Positions 1 to 6,440 of a stretch of 14,332 nt of DNA are shown piece by piece. The DNA is from CADCTB01 sp038231955 (GTDB taxonomy: Bacteria > Actinomycetota > Acidimicrobiia > Acidimicrobiales > AC-14). The translations under genes were made by a program, and so were the position numbers. Each line of letters opens with the position of its first letter. Position 1 is the first letter of the stretch. The stretch is from assembly GCA_038231955.1 (NCBI GenBank), contig JBBSIS010000073.1, positions 1-14,332 on the forward strand. Reading direction: 5' to 3'. The notes under the pieces were generated by a model, which had not been told where the DNA came from, ran no database searches, and worked only from the letters and a program-made list of their open reading frames with translations.

Positions 1-183
1 ATCACGGGTGCCTTCACCCTCAACGGTCCCAACGTCGGCGGCCGAGGCTCAGGCGGGGGCGAGCTGGCTGCCACCGGTGGCAACTCGTGGCCGCTGGTGA
101 CGGGCGCCACGTTCATGCTCGTCGCCCTCGGTCTGGTCCGCCTGCGCCGCCGGGCCACGGAGGACCTGCCCACCGAGGCCTGA
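1..183 (+). CDS. C-terminal end of a sortase-anchored surface protein (5' truncated by window edge)
   Basis: Frame 1 is open from the first base to TGA at 181-183 and gives 60 residues. The visible part is a Gly/Ser-rich spacer (residues 13-20), the pentapeptide LAATG (22-26), a hydrophobic segment (about 31-46) and a basic tail RLRRR (47-51). This is the layout of a cell-wall sorting signal. LAxTG is the variant usually linked to class E sortases in high-GC Gram-positives. The protein is therefore probably exported, cleaved between Thr25 and Gly26, and joined to peptidoglycan. Its main domain is outside the window, so its role is unknown, and no sortase gene is visible here. A strong hairpin follows 35 bases downstream. 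The sorting tail is well supported; the sortase class is inference from the motif. Confidence 0.75.
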   Translation: MTGAFTLNGPNVGGRGSGGGELAATGGNSWPLVTGATFMLVALGLVRLRRRATEDLPTEA

Positions 184-217
184 GGCCTGATCGGCCTCCA
201 GACGTGAACTCCTGAGC

Positions 218-253
218 GAACCGGCTGCCGCGACGTCCTGCGGCAGCCGGTTC
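218..253. terminator. Perfect 13-bp inverted repeat, probable bidirectional terminator
   Basis: GAACCGGCTGCCG (218-230) pairs perfectly with CGGCAGCCGGTTC (241-253) around a 10-base loop. It lies just after the stop of the surface-protein gene and beyond the 3' end of the opposite-strand ClC relic, where a shared terminator is expected. There is no long U tract, only a short GATCGTTT, as is common in high-GC actinobacteria. Confidence 0.7.
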
Positions 254-294
254 GATCGTTTCCCGGTCAGGCGCCGTCGCTCGAGGTGCCTGGT

Positions 295-617
295 TGAGAA
301 ACCGGGCGAGGTGGAGGGCGCGGTGCGCCAGGCGCTGCATCCGGCGGGCGAAGTCCTCCTGGAAGGGCACCTCGAGGGCGAAGACCAGCCCGGTGGCGGG
401 GGCTTTGAAGATGGCGGCCACGCCCGTCGCCGCCCCGCAGACAGCAGCACCTTGGCGTCCTCCCGGGAGAAGAACCGACTGAGGCGCTGCTGCAGGCCGG
501 AGCCGATGGCCGCGCCCAAGTGGATCGACGGGCCCTCGTAGCCCAGCGCCCCGCCAGGCCGAGGGGTGACCACGCTGGCGGCCAACCGGGCGGGCACGGC
601 GCGCAGGTGCAGGCGGC
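295..617 (-). pseudogene. ClC-family chloride channel relic, truncated at both ends and frameshifted
   Basis: Reading on the minus strand from about 617, the translation passes RLHLRAVPARLAASVV and then GGALGYEGPSIHLGAAIGS, the GxxGxEGP selectivity-filter signature of ClC channels and antiporters. Around 440 the frame breaks: LLSAG is followed by nonsense, while the family continuation (VAAIFKAPATGLVFALEVPF) is in the neighbouring frame from about 421. One missing G in a GGGG run restores it. Homology fades after FARRM. ClC proteins are normally 400 or more residues; only about 90 central residues (around helices E-H) remain. The upstream coding part has been replaced by the marR operator and gene. 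It cannot make a working channel. Family assignment is confident; exact relic ends are approximate. Confidence 0.8.
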
Positions 618-640
618 TAGTTAGTCTGGTAAACTAACTA
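618..640. promoter_or_regulatory. Operator overlapping the leaderless promoter of the marR-efflux operon
   Basis: TAGTTAGT (618-625) and ACTAACTA (633-640) are perfect 8-bp inverted arms around a 7-base spacer. This AT-rich palindrome stands out in surrounding GC-rich DNA and ends two bases before the GTG start at 643. The hexamer TAAACT (630-635) inside it has good spacing to act as a -10 box for a transcript beginning at or near the GTG. MarR-family dimers bind such palindromes and usually repress their own operon, so autorepression by the gene at 643 is the likely reading. No clear -35 box is visible. Confidence 0.75.
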
Positions 641-642
641 CT

Positions 643-1098
643 GTGGTTCCCGAACCCGTGCTTGCCGATGTCCCCGCGGACGCCTCCGAGGTGGCGGGAC
701 GGCTGCGCCTCAGCGCCACCCGCTTGGCCCGGCGGCTGCGGCAGGAAGCCGGCGCCGGGCTCACCCCCAGCCAGCTCTCGGCGCTCGCCGTCGTCGACCA
801 CCACGGCCCCGTCACACTCGGCTCGCTGGCCGACCACGAGCGGGTGGCGCCGCCCTCGGTCACCAAGGTGGTCAAGAAGCTCGAGGCCGACGGGCTGGTG
901 GTGCGCCACCGCGACCCCGCCGACCGGCGGATCATCTGGGTGACGACATCGGAGCGGGGCGCCGCCCTCGTGGCCGAATCCCGCCGGCGCAAGACGGCGT
1001 GGCTGGCGGGTCGGATCACCTCGCTCGACGTTGACCAGAAACGGCGGCTGACCGCGGCGCTCGATGTGCTCGACGCCCTGATCGAGGAGCACCAGTGA
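643..1098 (+). CDS. MarR-family transcriptional regulator (probable efflux-operon repressor)
   Basis: This is a 151-residue protein, normal for the MarR family. A helical N-terminus (about 10-38) is followed by the winged helix (about 40-105): LTPSQLSALAVV, the recognition-helix region APPSVTKVVKKLEADGLV, and the wing RHRDPADRR, the classic MarR wing signature. C-terminal helices (about 107-150) would complete the dimer interface. GTG at 643 is chosen because the operator and -10 box end directly before it and there is no room for a Shine-Dalgarno site, so translation is probably leaderless. The stop overlaps the GTG of the MFS gene (GTGA at 1095-1098), showing co-translation with the transporters. 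It probably senses a small molecule and releases the operator at 618-640. The ligand is unknown. Confidence 0.9.
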   Translation: MVPEPVLADVPADASEVAGRLRLSATRLARRLRQEAGAGLTPSQLSALAVVDHHGPVTLGSLADHERVAPPSVTKVVKKLEADGLVVRHRDPADRRIIWVTTSERGAALVAESRRRKTAWLAGRITSLDVDQKRRLTAALDVLDALIEEHQ

Positions 1099-2393
1099 CG
1101 AGGCTGCGCCGGGCGACCGACGACACCTTCCGCTCCCTGCACGTTCGCAACTTCCGCCTGTTCTTCAGCGGCCAGCTGATCTCCCAGGTCGGCAACTGGC
1201 TGACGCTGGTGGCCCAGACCCTGCTCGTCCTCAAGCTGACCGACAGCGGCGTGGCCCTCGGTCTGCTCGCCGTGGCCCAGTTCGGCCCGGTCCTGTTCCT
1301 CGGCGCCTTCGCCGGCCTGATCGCCGACCGTTCCGACAAGCGCAAACTGCTGCTGTTGATCCAGAGCTTCGCCATGGTCCAGTCCTTCTGTCTGGCCGCC
1401 CTCGTCTTCGCCGGGCATCCGCCGGTCGCCGCCGTGTACGGCGTAGCCCTGCTGGGCGGCTTTGCCATCGCCTTCGACAACCCGGCCCGGCGGTCCTTCG
1501 TCGTCGAGATGGTGCCCGAGGACGACATCGGGAACGCCGTGAGCCTGAACAGTGCCCTGATGACGGGTTCGCGGGTCGTGGGCCCGGCCCTGGCCGGGCT
1601 GCTCATCACCACGGTCGGCTTCGGCTGGTGTTTCCTGCTCGACGGGATTTCGTACCTGGCCGTCCTGGCCGGACTGTGGCTGATGGATCCCACGGAGCTG
1701 CGGCGACCCCCGGTGGCGGTGCGGGCCCGGGGACAGGTGCGCGAGGGCCTGCGCTACGCCCGCAGCGTGCCCGAGCTGTTCATCCCACTGGTCATGATGG
1801 CGGTGCTCGGCACGCTGGCCTTCAACTTCCAGACCGTGCTGCCCCTGTTCGCCACCCGCGACCTCGGCGGCAGCGACATCACGTTCACCCTCCTCATGTC
1901 GGTGGTGAGTGCCGGCTCGTTGGTGGGGGCGCTGGCGACAGCTCGCCGCAAGCGCATCGGCATCTACACGGTGAGCGTGGCCGCCATCGCCTTCGGCGTG
2001 ACCATGGGCGCCCTGTCCGTGGCGCCCAATCAGCCGGTGGCCTTCGTCGTCTGCCTGTTCCTCGGCCTGTCCAGCATCTCTTTCATGACCGCCTCCACGG
2101 CCATCGTGCAGCTCACGGCCACGCCGTCGATGCGGGGCCGGGTGCTGGCCCTGCAAGGGATGGTGTTCCTGGGCAGCACCCCGATCGGGGGCCCCATCGT
2201 CGGTTTCGTCTCCCAGCGGTACGGCGCCCGCTACAGCGTCGCCCTGGGCGGCGTGGCCGCCCTGGCCGCCGGTGCGTTCGGGGTGCTGAAGGTGCGGGGT
2301 CACGCCCGCAGCCAGGCCACATCGGAGGAGCTGGCCAGAATGGTCGACGAACCGAACCTGCTCGATCCGGTGATCACGCCTCGGGCGTCGTAG
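1095..2393 (+). CDS. MFS exporter, MFS_3/EntS-like type
   Basis: The protein has 432 residues with about 12 hydrophobic segments, a normal MFS length. The N-terminus (FRSLHVRNFRLFFSGQLIS) is typical of the MFS_3 group, which includes EntS-like siderophore exporters and many macrolide or multidrug efflux proteins. MFS motif A, GLIADRSDKRKL (about 74-85), is present in the loop between helices 2 and 3. It should act in the cytoplasmic membrane as a proton-driven exporter. The GTG start overlaps the marR stop by four bases. The next gene follows after 33 bases. Being locked to a MarR gene and followed by an ABC exporter suggests efflux of a toxic compound. The substrate cannot be read from sequence. 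Confidence 0.88.
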   Translation: MTRLRRATDDTFRSLHVRNFRLFFSGQLISQVGNWLTLVAQTLLVLKLTDSGVALGLLAVAQFGPVLFLGAFAGLIADRSDKRKLLLLIQSFAMVQSFCLAALVFAGHPPVAAVYGVALLGGFAIAFDNPARRSFVVEMVPEDDIGNAVSLNSALMTGSRVVGPALAGLLITTVGFGWCFLLDGISYLAVLAGLWLMDPTELRRPPVAVRARGQVREGLRYARSVPELFIPLVMMAVLGTLAFNFQTVLPLFATRDLGGSDITFTLLMSVVSAGSLVGALATARRKRIGIYTVSVAAIAFGVTMGALSVAPNQPVAFVVCLFLGLSSISFMTASTAIVQLTATPSMRGRVLALQGMVFLGSTPIGGPIVGFVSQRYGARYSVALGGVAALAAGAFGVLKVRGHARSQATSEELARMVDEPNLLDPVITPRAS

Positions 2394-2400
2394 CCTCCTG

Positions 2401-2421
2401 ACGGAGGACGGAGGACGGAGG
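2401..2421 (+). repeat. Triple ACGGAGG heptad repeat carrying the ribosome-binding site
   Basis: ACGGAGG occurs three times head to tail (2401-2407, 2408-2414, 2415-2421), ending five bases before the ATG at 2427. Each copy holds a GGAGG Shine-Dalgarno core, so the ABC ATPase gene has three stacked ribosome-binding cores. Only the last is at normal spacing. Seen directly; the effect on translation is inference. Confidence 0.8.
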
Positions 2422-2426
2422 AGCAG

Positions 2427-3419
2427 ATGGCGATACAGCTCGACAACCAGGCCGCGACCGACCCGCCGCCTGACGACGACGAGGTGATCCGCACCGTCGA
2501 TCTGACCAAGGTGTACCCCGGCACCGACGTCAAGGCCGTCGACGGGTTGAACCTGTCGGTGCGCCGAGGCGAGATCTTCGGCCTGCTCGGTCCGAACGGC
2601 GCCGGCAAGACCACCACCGCCGGCATGTTGACGACCAGGGTCCTGCCCACGTCGGGCCAGGCCGTAGTCGGTGGGATCGATGTGGTCGCTCACCCGGCGC
2701 TGGCCAAACAGGTGATCGGCGTCGTCACCCAGCAGAACACCCTCGACCGGGCCCTGACCGTGTGGGAGAACCTCTACTACCACGGCCGCTTGTTCGGCAT
2801 GCCGGCCAAGGACGCCCGGGCCGCCGCCGACCAGTTGCTGGAGCAGTTCCATCTCACCAACTGGGCCAAGGCCTCGGTCTTCGCCCTGTCGGGTGGCATG
2901 GCGCAGCGCCTCATGGTGGCCCGGTCGATCCTGCACCGGCCCGACATTCTCTTCCTCGACGAGCCCACCGCCGGTCTCGACCCCCAGAGCCGCATCGCCC
3001 TGTGGGAGATCCTGGGCGAGTTGCACCGGGCCGGCCAGACCATCCTGCTGACGACCCACTACATGGAAGAGGCCGACCAGCTCTGCCAGCGGCTGGCGAT
3101 CATGGACCACGGGAAGATTCTCGCCCTCGACACGCCCGCGGGCCTGAAGGCGTCGGTGGGCGCCGACAGCATCGTCACCGTGCACTCCACCGGCGACCTG
3201 GCTGGGCTGGCCCGTGTCCTGGCCGACATCGACGGGGTGCTGTCGGCCACCAATGTCGACGGGAGCATCGTTGTCCACGTCAAGGGCGCGTCGAGCATTC
3301 TGCCGCCAATCGTCATCTCGGCCGAGCGCCACGGCTTCGTGGTCCAGGATCTGTCAGTGGCCGAGCCGACTCTCGAGACGGTCTTCATCAAACTGACCGG
3401 CAAGGAGCTGAGGGACTGA
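2427..3419 (+). CDS. ABC-2 type exporter ATPase (DrrA-like)
   Basis: This 330-residue protein is the nucleotide-binding subunit of an ABC exporter. Visible motifs in order are Walker A GPNGAGKTT (55-63), Q-loop VTQQN (about 100-104), signature LSGGM (154-158), Walker B ILFLDEP (174-180), D-loop AGLD (182-185) and the H-loop histidine in TTHYMEEAD (His211). The C-terminal ~100 residues match the extension found in DrrA/CcmA-like drug-export ATPases. ATG at 2427 has a GGAGG site at good spacing. Its stop overlaps the permease start (ATGA, 3417-3421), as expected for a stoichiometric pair. It should hydrolyse ATP on the inner membrane face to drive the permease. The signature has Met where Gln is commoner (LSGGQ), as in many DrrA relatives. 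Confidence 0.92.
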   Translation: MAIQLDNQAATDPPPDDDEVIRTVDLTKVYPGTDVKAVDGLNLSVRRGEIFGLLGPNGAGKTTTAGMLTTRVLPTSGQAVVGGIDVVAHPALAKQVIGVVTQQNTLDRALTVWENLYYHGRLFGMPAKDARAAADQLLEQFHLTNWAKASVFALSGGMAQRLMVARSILHRPDILFLDEPTAGLDPQSRIALWEILGELHRAGQTILLTTHYMEEADQLCQRLAIMDHGKILALDTPAGLKASVGADSIVTVHSTGDLAGLARVLADIDGVLSATNVDGSIVVHVKGASSILPPIVISAERHGFVVQDLSVAEPTLETVFIKLTGKELRD

Positions 3420-4324
3420 TGACCACGACCAGCACGGAAGCCGTCGCCGGTGGCGGCACAGTCGCGCCGCCCACCTATCCAGGGGCGCGGCGAGGACGTT
3501 CGGCCGCCGAGGCCAGCCGGGATGCCTTCGTCGCCCTGCTCCAGCGCGACCTCACCGTGCTGCGCAAGAACATGGGCGAGTTCGTGGGCCGCACCGTCAT
3601 CCAGCCGTTCCTGCTGGTGTTCGTGTTCCTCTACGTCTTTCCCCAGATCGGCCAGGGCATCGGCAGCGGCGGGGGGACGGCGGGGGAATCGCAGTTCGCC
3701 AGCGTGCTCATCGCCGGCGTCGTCGGAATCTCCATCATGTTCCAGGGGATCATGGCCGTGGCCCTCCCCATGGCCACGGAGTTCGGCTACACCAAAGAGA
3801 TCGAGGACCGGGTCCTGGCTCCCATGCCGGTGTGGCTGGTGGCGGCGGGCAAGGTGATGGCGGGGGCGGTACAGGGCCTGATCGCCGCCGCCATCGTCTT
3901 CCCCATCGCCTCGGTGGTCCACGCCCGGGGCGTCCACGCCCACCTCGCCGTCCACTGGCCGATCCTGCTGACGCTCCTGCCCATCGCCTGCGTCATGTGC
4001 GCCAGCCTCGGCCTGCTGCTGGGCACTCGCGTCGAGCCCCGCAACATCGGCGCCATGTTCGGCTTCATCGTCCTGCCCATGACGTTCCTCGGGGGGACGT
4101 ACTACACGTGGACGGCGCTGCAGCACGTGCGGGTGTTCGACTTCCCGTGGCTGCAAACCCTGGTGCTCGTCAACCCGCTGCTCTACGTCACCGAGGGCTT
4201 CCGCGCCGCTCTGACCACGTCGCCCCACATGCACCTGTACATCATCTATCCGGTGCTCATCGGCATCTCGGCCCTGCTGCTCTGGCAGGGGATCGCCGGG
4301 TTCCGCAAGCGGGTGCTGGCGTAG
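3419..4324 (+). CDS. ABC-2 type transporter permease (DrrB-like)
   Basis: The protein has 301 residues with a ~50-residue cytosolic N-terminus and about six membrane segments: near VIQPFLLVFVFLYVF, SVLIAGVVGISIMFQGI, AGAVQGLIAAAIVFPI, ILLTLLPIACVMCASLGLLLG, GAMFGFIVLPMTFLGG and YIIYPVLIGISALLLW. The run RNIGAMFGFIVLPMTFLGGTYY is the usual ABC-2 membrane signature region. It pairs with the ATPase encoded immediately upstream, whose stop overlaps this ATG. It is the last gene of the marR operon. The 3' end lies within a few bases of the converging qcrB relic and no terminator hairpin is evident between them. Substrate unknown; drug or secondary-metabolite export is likely from family and context. 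Confidence 0.88.
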   Translation: MTTTSTEAVAGGGTVAPPTYPGARRGRSAAEASRDAFVALLQRDLTVLRKNMGEFVGRTVIQPFLLVFVFLYVFPQIGQGIGSGGGTAGESQFASVLIAGVVGISIMFQGIMAVALPMATEFGYTKEIEDRVLAPMPVWLVAAGKVMAGAVQGLIAAAIVFPIASVVHARGVHAHLAVHWPILLTLLPIACVMCASLGLLLGTRVEPRNIGAMFGFIVLPMTFLGGTYYTWTALQHVRVFDFPWLQTLVLVNPLLYVTEGFRAALTTSPHMHLYIIYPVLIGISALLLWQGIAGFRKRVLA

Positions 4325-4334
4325 GCGCCTACTC

Positions 4335-4754
4335 GCGCCCGTTCCGCCGTGATCCGGCCGGGTACCAGCAGGATGTGGACCACGAACAGCCGGGAGGTGA
4401 TGTCCGGGGAAGGGAACTCCCCGCCGAAGAGCAGGAACGCGGCCCACGTGCCCACGACGGGGACGGCCAGGGCGATCGAGTAGCCGATGCGAAGCCGGTG
4501 CCGGAGAGGAGGTCGTCGGGCAGCGAGTAGGCGCTGAAGCCGTTGAACATCACCAGTGCCAACAGCGTGACCCCGATCAACCAGTTGAGTCCCGGGGGCG
4601 ACGGAAGGCGCCGGTGAAGAAGACGCGGCCCAGGTGCACGACGACGGCGCCTTTTGAACGACCAGTTGTCGGGGAGGATCTTGTTGAGGGCGCTGCGTGA
4701 GAAGTGGGCGATGTGGAGGCGATCGTCCGCCCACCGGTAGAGTTGGTCGATCAC
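4335..4754 (-). pseudogene. qcrB: qcrB relic (cytochrome b of the bc1 complex) with internal deletion
   Basis: From GTG at 4754 the minus strand reads a QcrB-like N-terminus ending RSALNKILPDNWSF. It then jumps (near 4655) to AVVVHLGRVFFTGAFRRPR, LNWLIGVTLLALVMF, SAYSLPDDLLSGTG, RIGYSIALAVPVVGTWAAF and LFVVHILLVPG, all well-known QcrB segments. Compared with intact QcrB, roughly 95 residues between the first and second segment are gone, including the first membrane helices and heme-ligand histidines. Two one-base losses split the rest (near RRPR/LNW at about 4607 and SGTG/RIGY at about 4490). The protein ends about where the ABC permease gene begins, so the 3' half is also lost. It cannot form a working cytochrome b. 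The start overlaps the former ctaG stop (GTGA). Confidence 0.85.
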
Positions 4755-5126
4755 TGGAGCACACTCCCTTCGGGGCTGCGCCCCAGTGAGTGCTCGCTGG
4801 ACCGGCCTCCCGGGCCGGTGTCTCCCGTTCGCTGCTCGCCAGCCATACGCCGAACACCACGGCGGCGGCCAGTAGGTAGGCGAGGCCGGCGAAGGCCCAC
4901 ATCACTACGCCGGCCAGTTGCTGGTCGGCCAGCGACGGGTACTCCGGGTACCACGGGGCGACGGCGAGGGTCATGGCCGCGCCGAGGGCGGTGCCGGGAA
5001 GGGCGGCCACGAAGAGAAGGGGACGGCCACAGCGCCGGGAGGTCGGTCGGAGCCGAGGCCCAGGGCCCACCAGAACACCGTCGACGTCACCAGCAGGCTG
5101 ACGTGCTCGGCGGCGTGGACCGGGCC
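4751..5126 (-). pseudogene. ctaG: ctaG (caa3-type) C-terminal relic
   Basis: From about 5126 the minus strand reads GPVHAAEHVSLLVTSTVFWWALGL in one frame. From about 5050 it continues in the next frame with RPLLFVAALPGTALGAAMTLA, APWYPEYPSLADQQLAGVV and MWAFAGLAYLLAAAVVFGVWL. These match the C-terminal membrane half of the Caa3_CtaG cytochrome oxidase assembly family (EH...FWW, ALPGTALG, PWYP, DQQLAGVVMW). One missing C in a CCC run joins the frames. The N-terminal half is absent: the relic begins where the upstream membrane-protein gene loses its own 3' end, so a deletion fused the two. A stop at 4751-4753 in another frame overlaps the qcrB start and is probably the original ctaG stop. Confidence 0.75.
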
Positions 5127-5497
5127 AGGATGGCCGCCCCGATGATGAGCCCCAGCCGGCCGAGGAACTGGGTGCGGCCGTCCTCGGTGTCGGAAGACTC
5201 GTCGGTGCGTCCGTCGGTCCCGACCAGTAGCATCCGCCCGCACAGCAGCATGGCCACGACGGTCATGCCGCGCGTGACCGCGGTGGCCAGGTGCATGGCC
5301 CACACGTAGTCACCGGCGTTGCAGGTGAAGCGCAGGAAGGCGGCCAGGCCCACCAGGTGGATGGCCCACGCCGGGATGCCGCCCAGGACCGCGTACCAGA
5401 CCAACACCGCGTCGCGAACGGCGGAGCCGATGCTGTGGGCCGATCGAGCCTCGGCCGCGTCCGAGAGAGCGTGCTGCGTCCCCGGAGATCGGGTCAT
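5087..5497 (-). CDS. Small membrane protein of a cytochrome oxidase cluster, C-terminus altered by deletion
   Basis: This 136-residue open frame begins at ATG 5497, whose bases overlap the TGA of the ctaE fragment (ATGA). Hydrophobic stretches are VLVWYAVLGGIPAWAIHLVGLAAF (about 31-54), a second at about 66-92, and LGRLGLIIGAAILA (about 112-125). The pattern of a charged N-terminus, WYA.LGG..AWA.H and a conserved single Cys resembles unnamed membrane proteins often found between ctaE and ctaG in actinobacteria. I cannot name a function. The last ~11 residues (RSTPPSTSACW) read out of frame through the ctaG relic, so the native C-terminal helix is lost. The ORF is intact but probably not functional. 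Confidence 0.5.
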   Translation of the reverse strand: MTRSPGTQHALSDAAEARSAHSIGSAVRDAVLVWYAVLGGIPAWAIHLVGLAAFLRFTCNAGDYVWAMHLATAVTRGMTVVAMLLCGRMLLVGTDGRTDESSDTEDGRTQFLGRLGLIIGAAILARSTPPSTSACW

Positions 5498-5565
5498 CGG
5501 ATGTGAGGCGAGACGAAGAGGGCGGGGAACACGGCCAGCCACACCACGTCGACGAAGTGGTGCCA
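5494..5565 (-). pseudogene. ctaE: ctaE relic: last ~23 codons of cytochrome c oxidase subunit III
   Basis: WHHFVDVVWLAVFPALFV followed by SPHIR and TGA matches the last membrane helix of oxidase subunit III (family pattern YWHFVDVVW..LF...Y). The rest of subunit III is missing. It is fused in frame to the QcrC-like sequence encoded just upstream. Its stop overlaps the ATG of the next gene, a normal operon feature kept from the intact cluster. Confidence 0.7.
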
Positions 5566-6165
5566 GAGAGGGTGGCCGCCGCGGTCGCGAGGGTCGTCGA
5601 GGTAGCGGACGTAGGCCACGACCGATGCCACCTGGTCGGGCGTGAGAGCGGCGGGGCCGAAGGCCGGCATCTGGCCCGGTCCGAGGCGGATGGCTTCGGC
5701 AAACTGGGTGGTCGTCGCCTCGTGGAGGCCCGGCGCTTTGCGCTCGACCAGAGCCCCGCCGTCGCCGGCCCAGGCATGGCACGCCGCGCACTGCAGCCGG
5801 AACAAGGCGCCCCCTTCCGACAGGTTCCCATCCATGATCGTTGGGATGTCGGGGCCGCCGCCACCGGTCAGGCCCACCGTGTAGTCGACCAGCGCGGTGA
5901 CCAACGCGGGCGGATAGGCGGGGTTGTGGCGCCTCTACACCGAGTCGGGTTCGCCGAGGAAACGCGCCGGTAGGGGTTGCAGTGGCGTACCGGGTTGATC
6001 GGCCGCTCGCCCGACCTTGGTCTTGGACATCCGGCCCGTCGAGAGCTGGTAGTCCACCGACGCCAGCCCGACCCCGCCAGCGTCGGTCCCCGCCCGGTCC
6101 CCTGTCGCTCCCGTGGCAGACCGCGCAGTCGGCGAGGAAGACTTCCCATGGGTCGTCGCGAGGCG
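5566..6165 (-). pseudogene. qcrC: qcrC relic (di-heme cytochrome c of the bc1 complex)
   Basis: Two c-type heme sites are visible on the minus strand. The first is CAVCH, within DPWEVFLADCAVCHGSDRG (about 6110-6165). The second is CAACH, within GGALFRLQCAACHAWAGDGGAL (about 5745-5820). Between them are GPTLAG and VGLASVDYQLSTGRM, and after the second comes RLGPGQMPAFGPAALTPDQV, all typical of QcrC; the Met in QMP is the expected axial ligand. The frame breaks twice within about 60 bases (near 6060-6105), each a one-base loss in a G run, and an in-frame TAG sits at 5935-5937. The C-terminal membrane anchor is missing and replaced by the subunit III tail. The N-terminal signal or anchor is not recognisable. 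Confidence 0.8.
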
Positions 6166-6307
6166 CCGACGCCCCGGCGCCCGGTTCGGTGCCGCACGCG
6201 ATCGCTTTGATGATCCTCTCGCCGAGAAAGTGTTCATTGCCGAGCGATCTGCCTCGGCCCGATGCTTGGCCCGCGGTGCTGCTGTCGCGGTTCCGGTGGG
6301 GATGGCT

Positions 6308-6322
6308 TATCGCGTCACGATA
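6308..6322. promoter_or_regulatory. Operator-like inverted repeat TATCG-N5-CGATA upstream of the second marR
   Basis: TATCG (6308-6312) and CGATA (6318-6322) form perfect 5-bp arms around five bases, about 120 bases upstream of the MarR-family ATG at 6441. The same arms and spacing recur at 10819-10833. A MarR dimer or similar regulator could bind here; no strong -10 or -35 box was recognised nearby. Confidence 0.4.
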
Positions 6323-6440
6323 CGGCGGTCAACAGTTCGAGCCGGGTACCATGACCATGCGCCGGGGGTGGGCGCACGAAGAGGGGAGCTGGTGCGGCCC
6401 CGGCGGCGTCGTGCTCTTGAGGGAAGGGAACGGCCCATTG

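Noticed and set aside
1628..2401. A 257-codon plus-strand frame inside the MFS gene
   Set aside because: It is Arg/Pro/Gly-rich shadow coding in another frame; the MFS frame has the motifs and membrane segments.
621..3332. A 903-codon open frame on the minus strand opposite the marR, MFS and ABC genes
   Set aside because: It is antisense to clearly functional genes, rich in Gly, Arg, Gln and His with no domain pattern, as expected of an antisense frame in very GC-rich coding DNA.
3059..4447. A 462-codon minus-strand frame opposite the ABC genes
   Set aside because: It has low-complexity His/Asp/Gly composition, no motif, and overlaps an intact ATPase-permease pair.
4325..6240. Plus-strand frames over the respiratory relic region
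   Set aside because: All recognisable family motifs are on the minus strand; the plus-strand frames are Arg/Pro/Gly-rich shadows.
5982..6440. N-terminal extension of the second MarR protein in the same open frame
   Set aside because: The extra 153 codons lie over the qcrC relic and promoter region, have no MarR homology, and a purine-rich binding site precedes the ATG at 6441.
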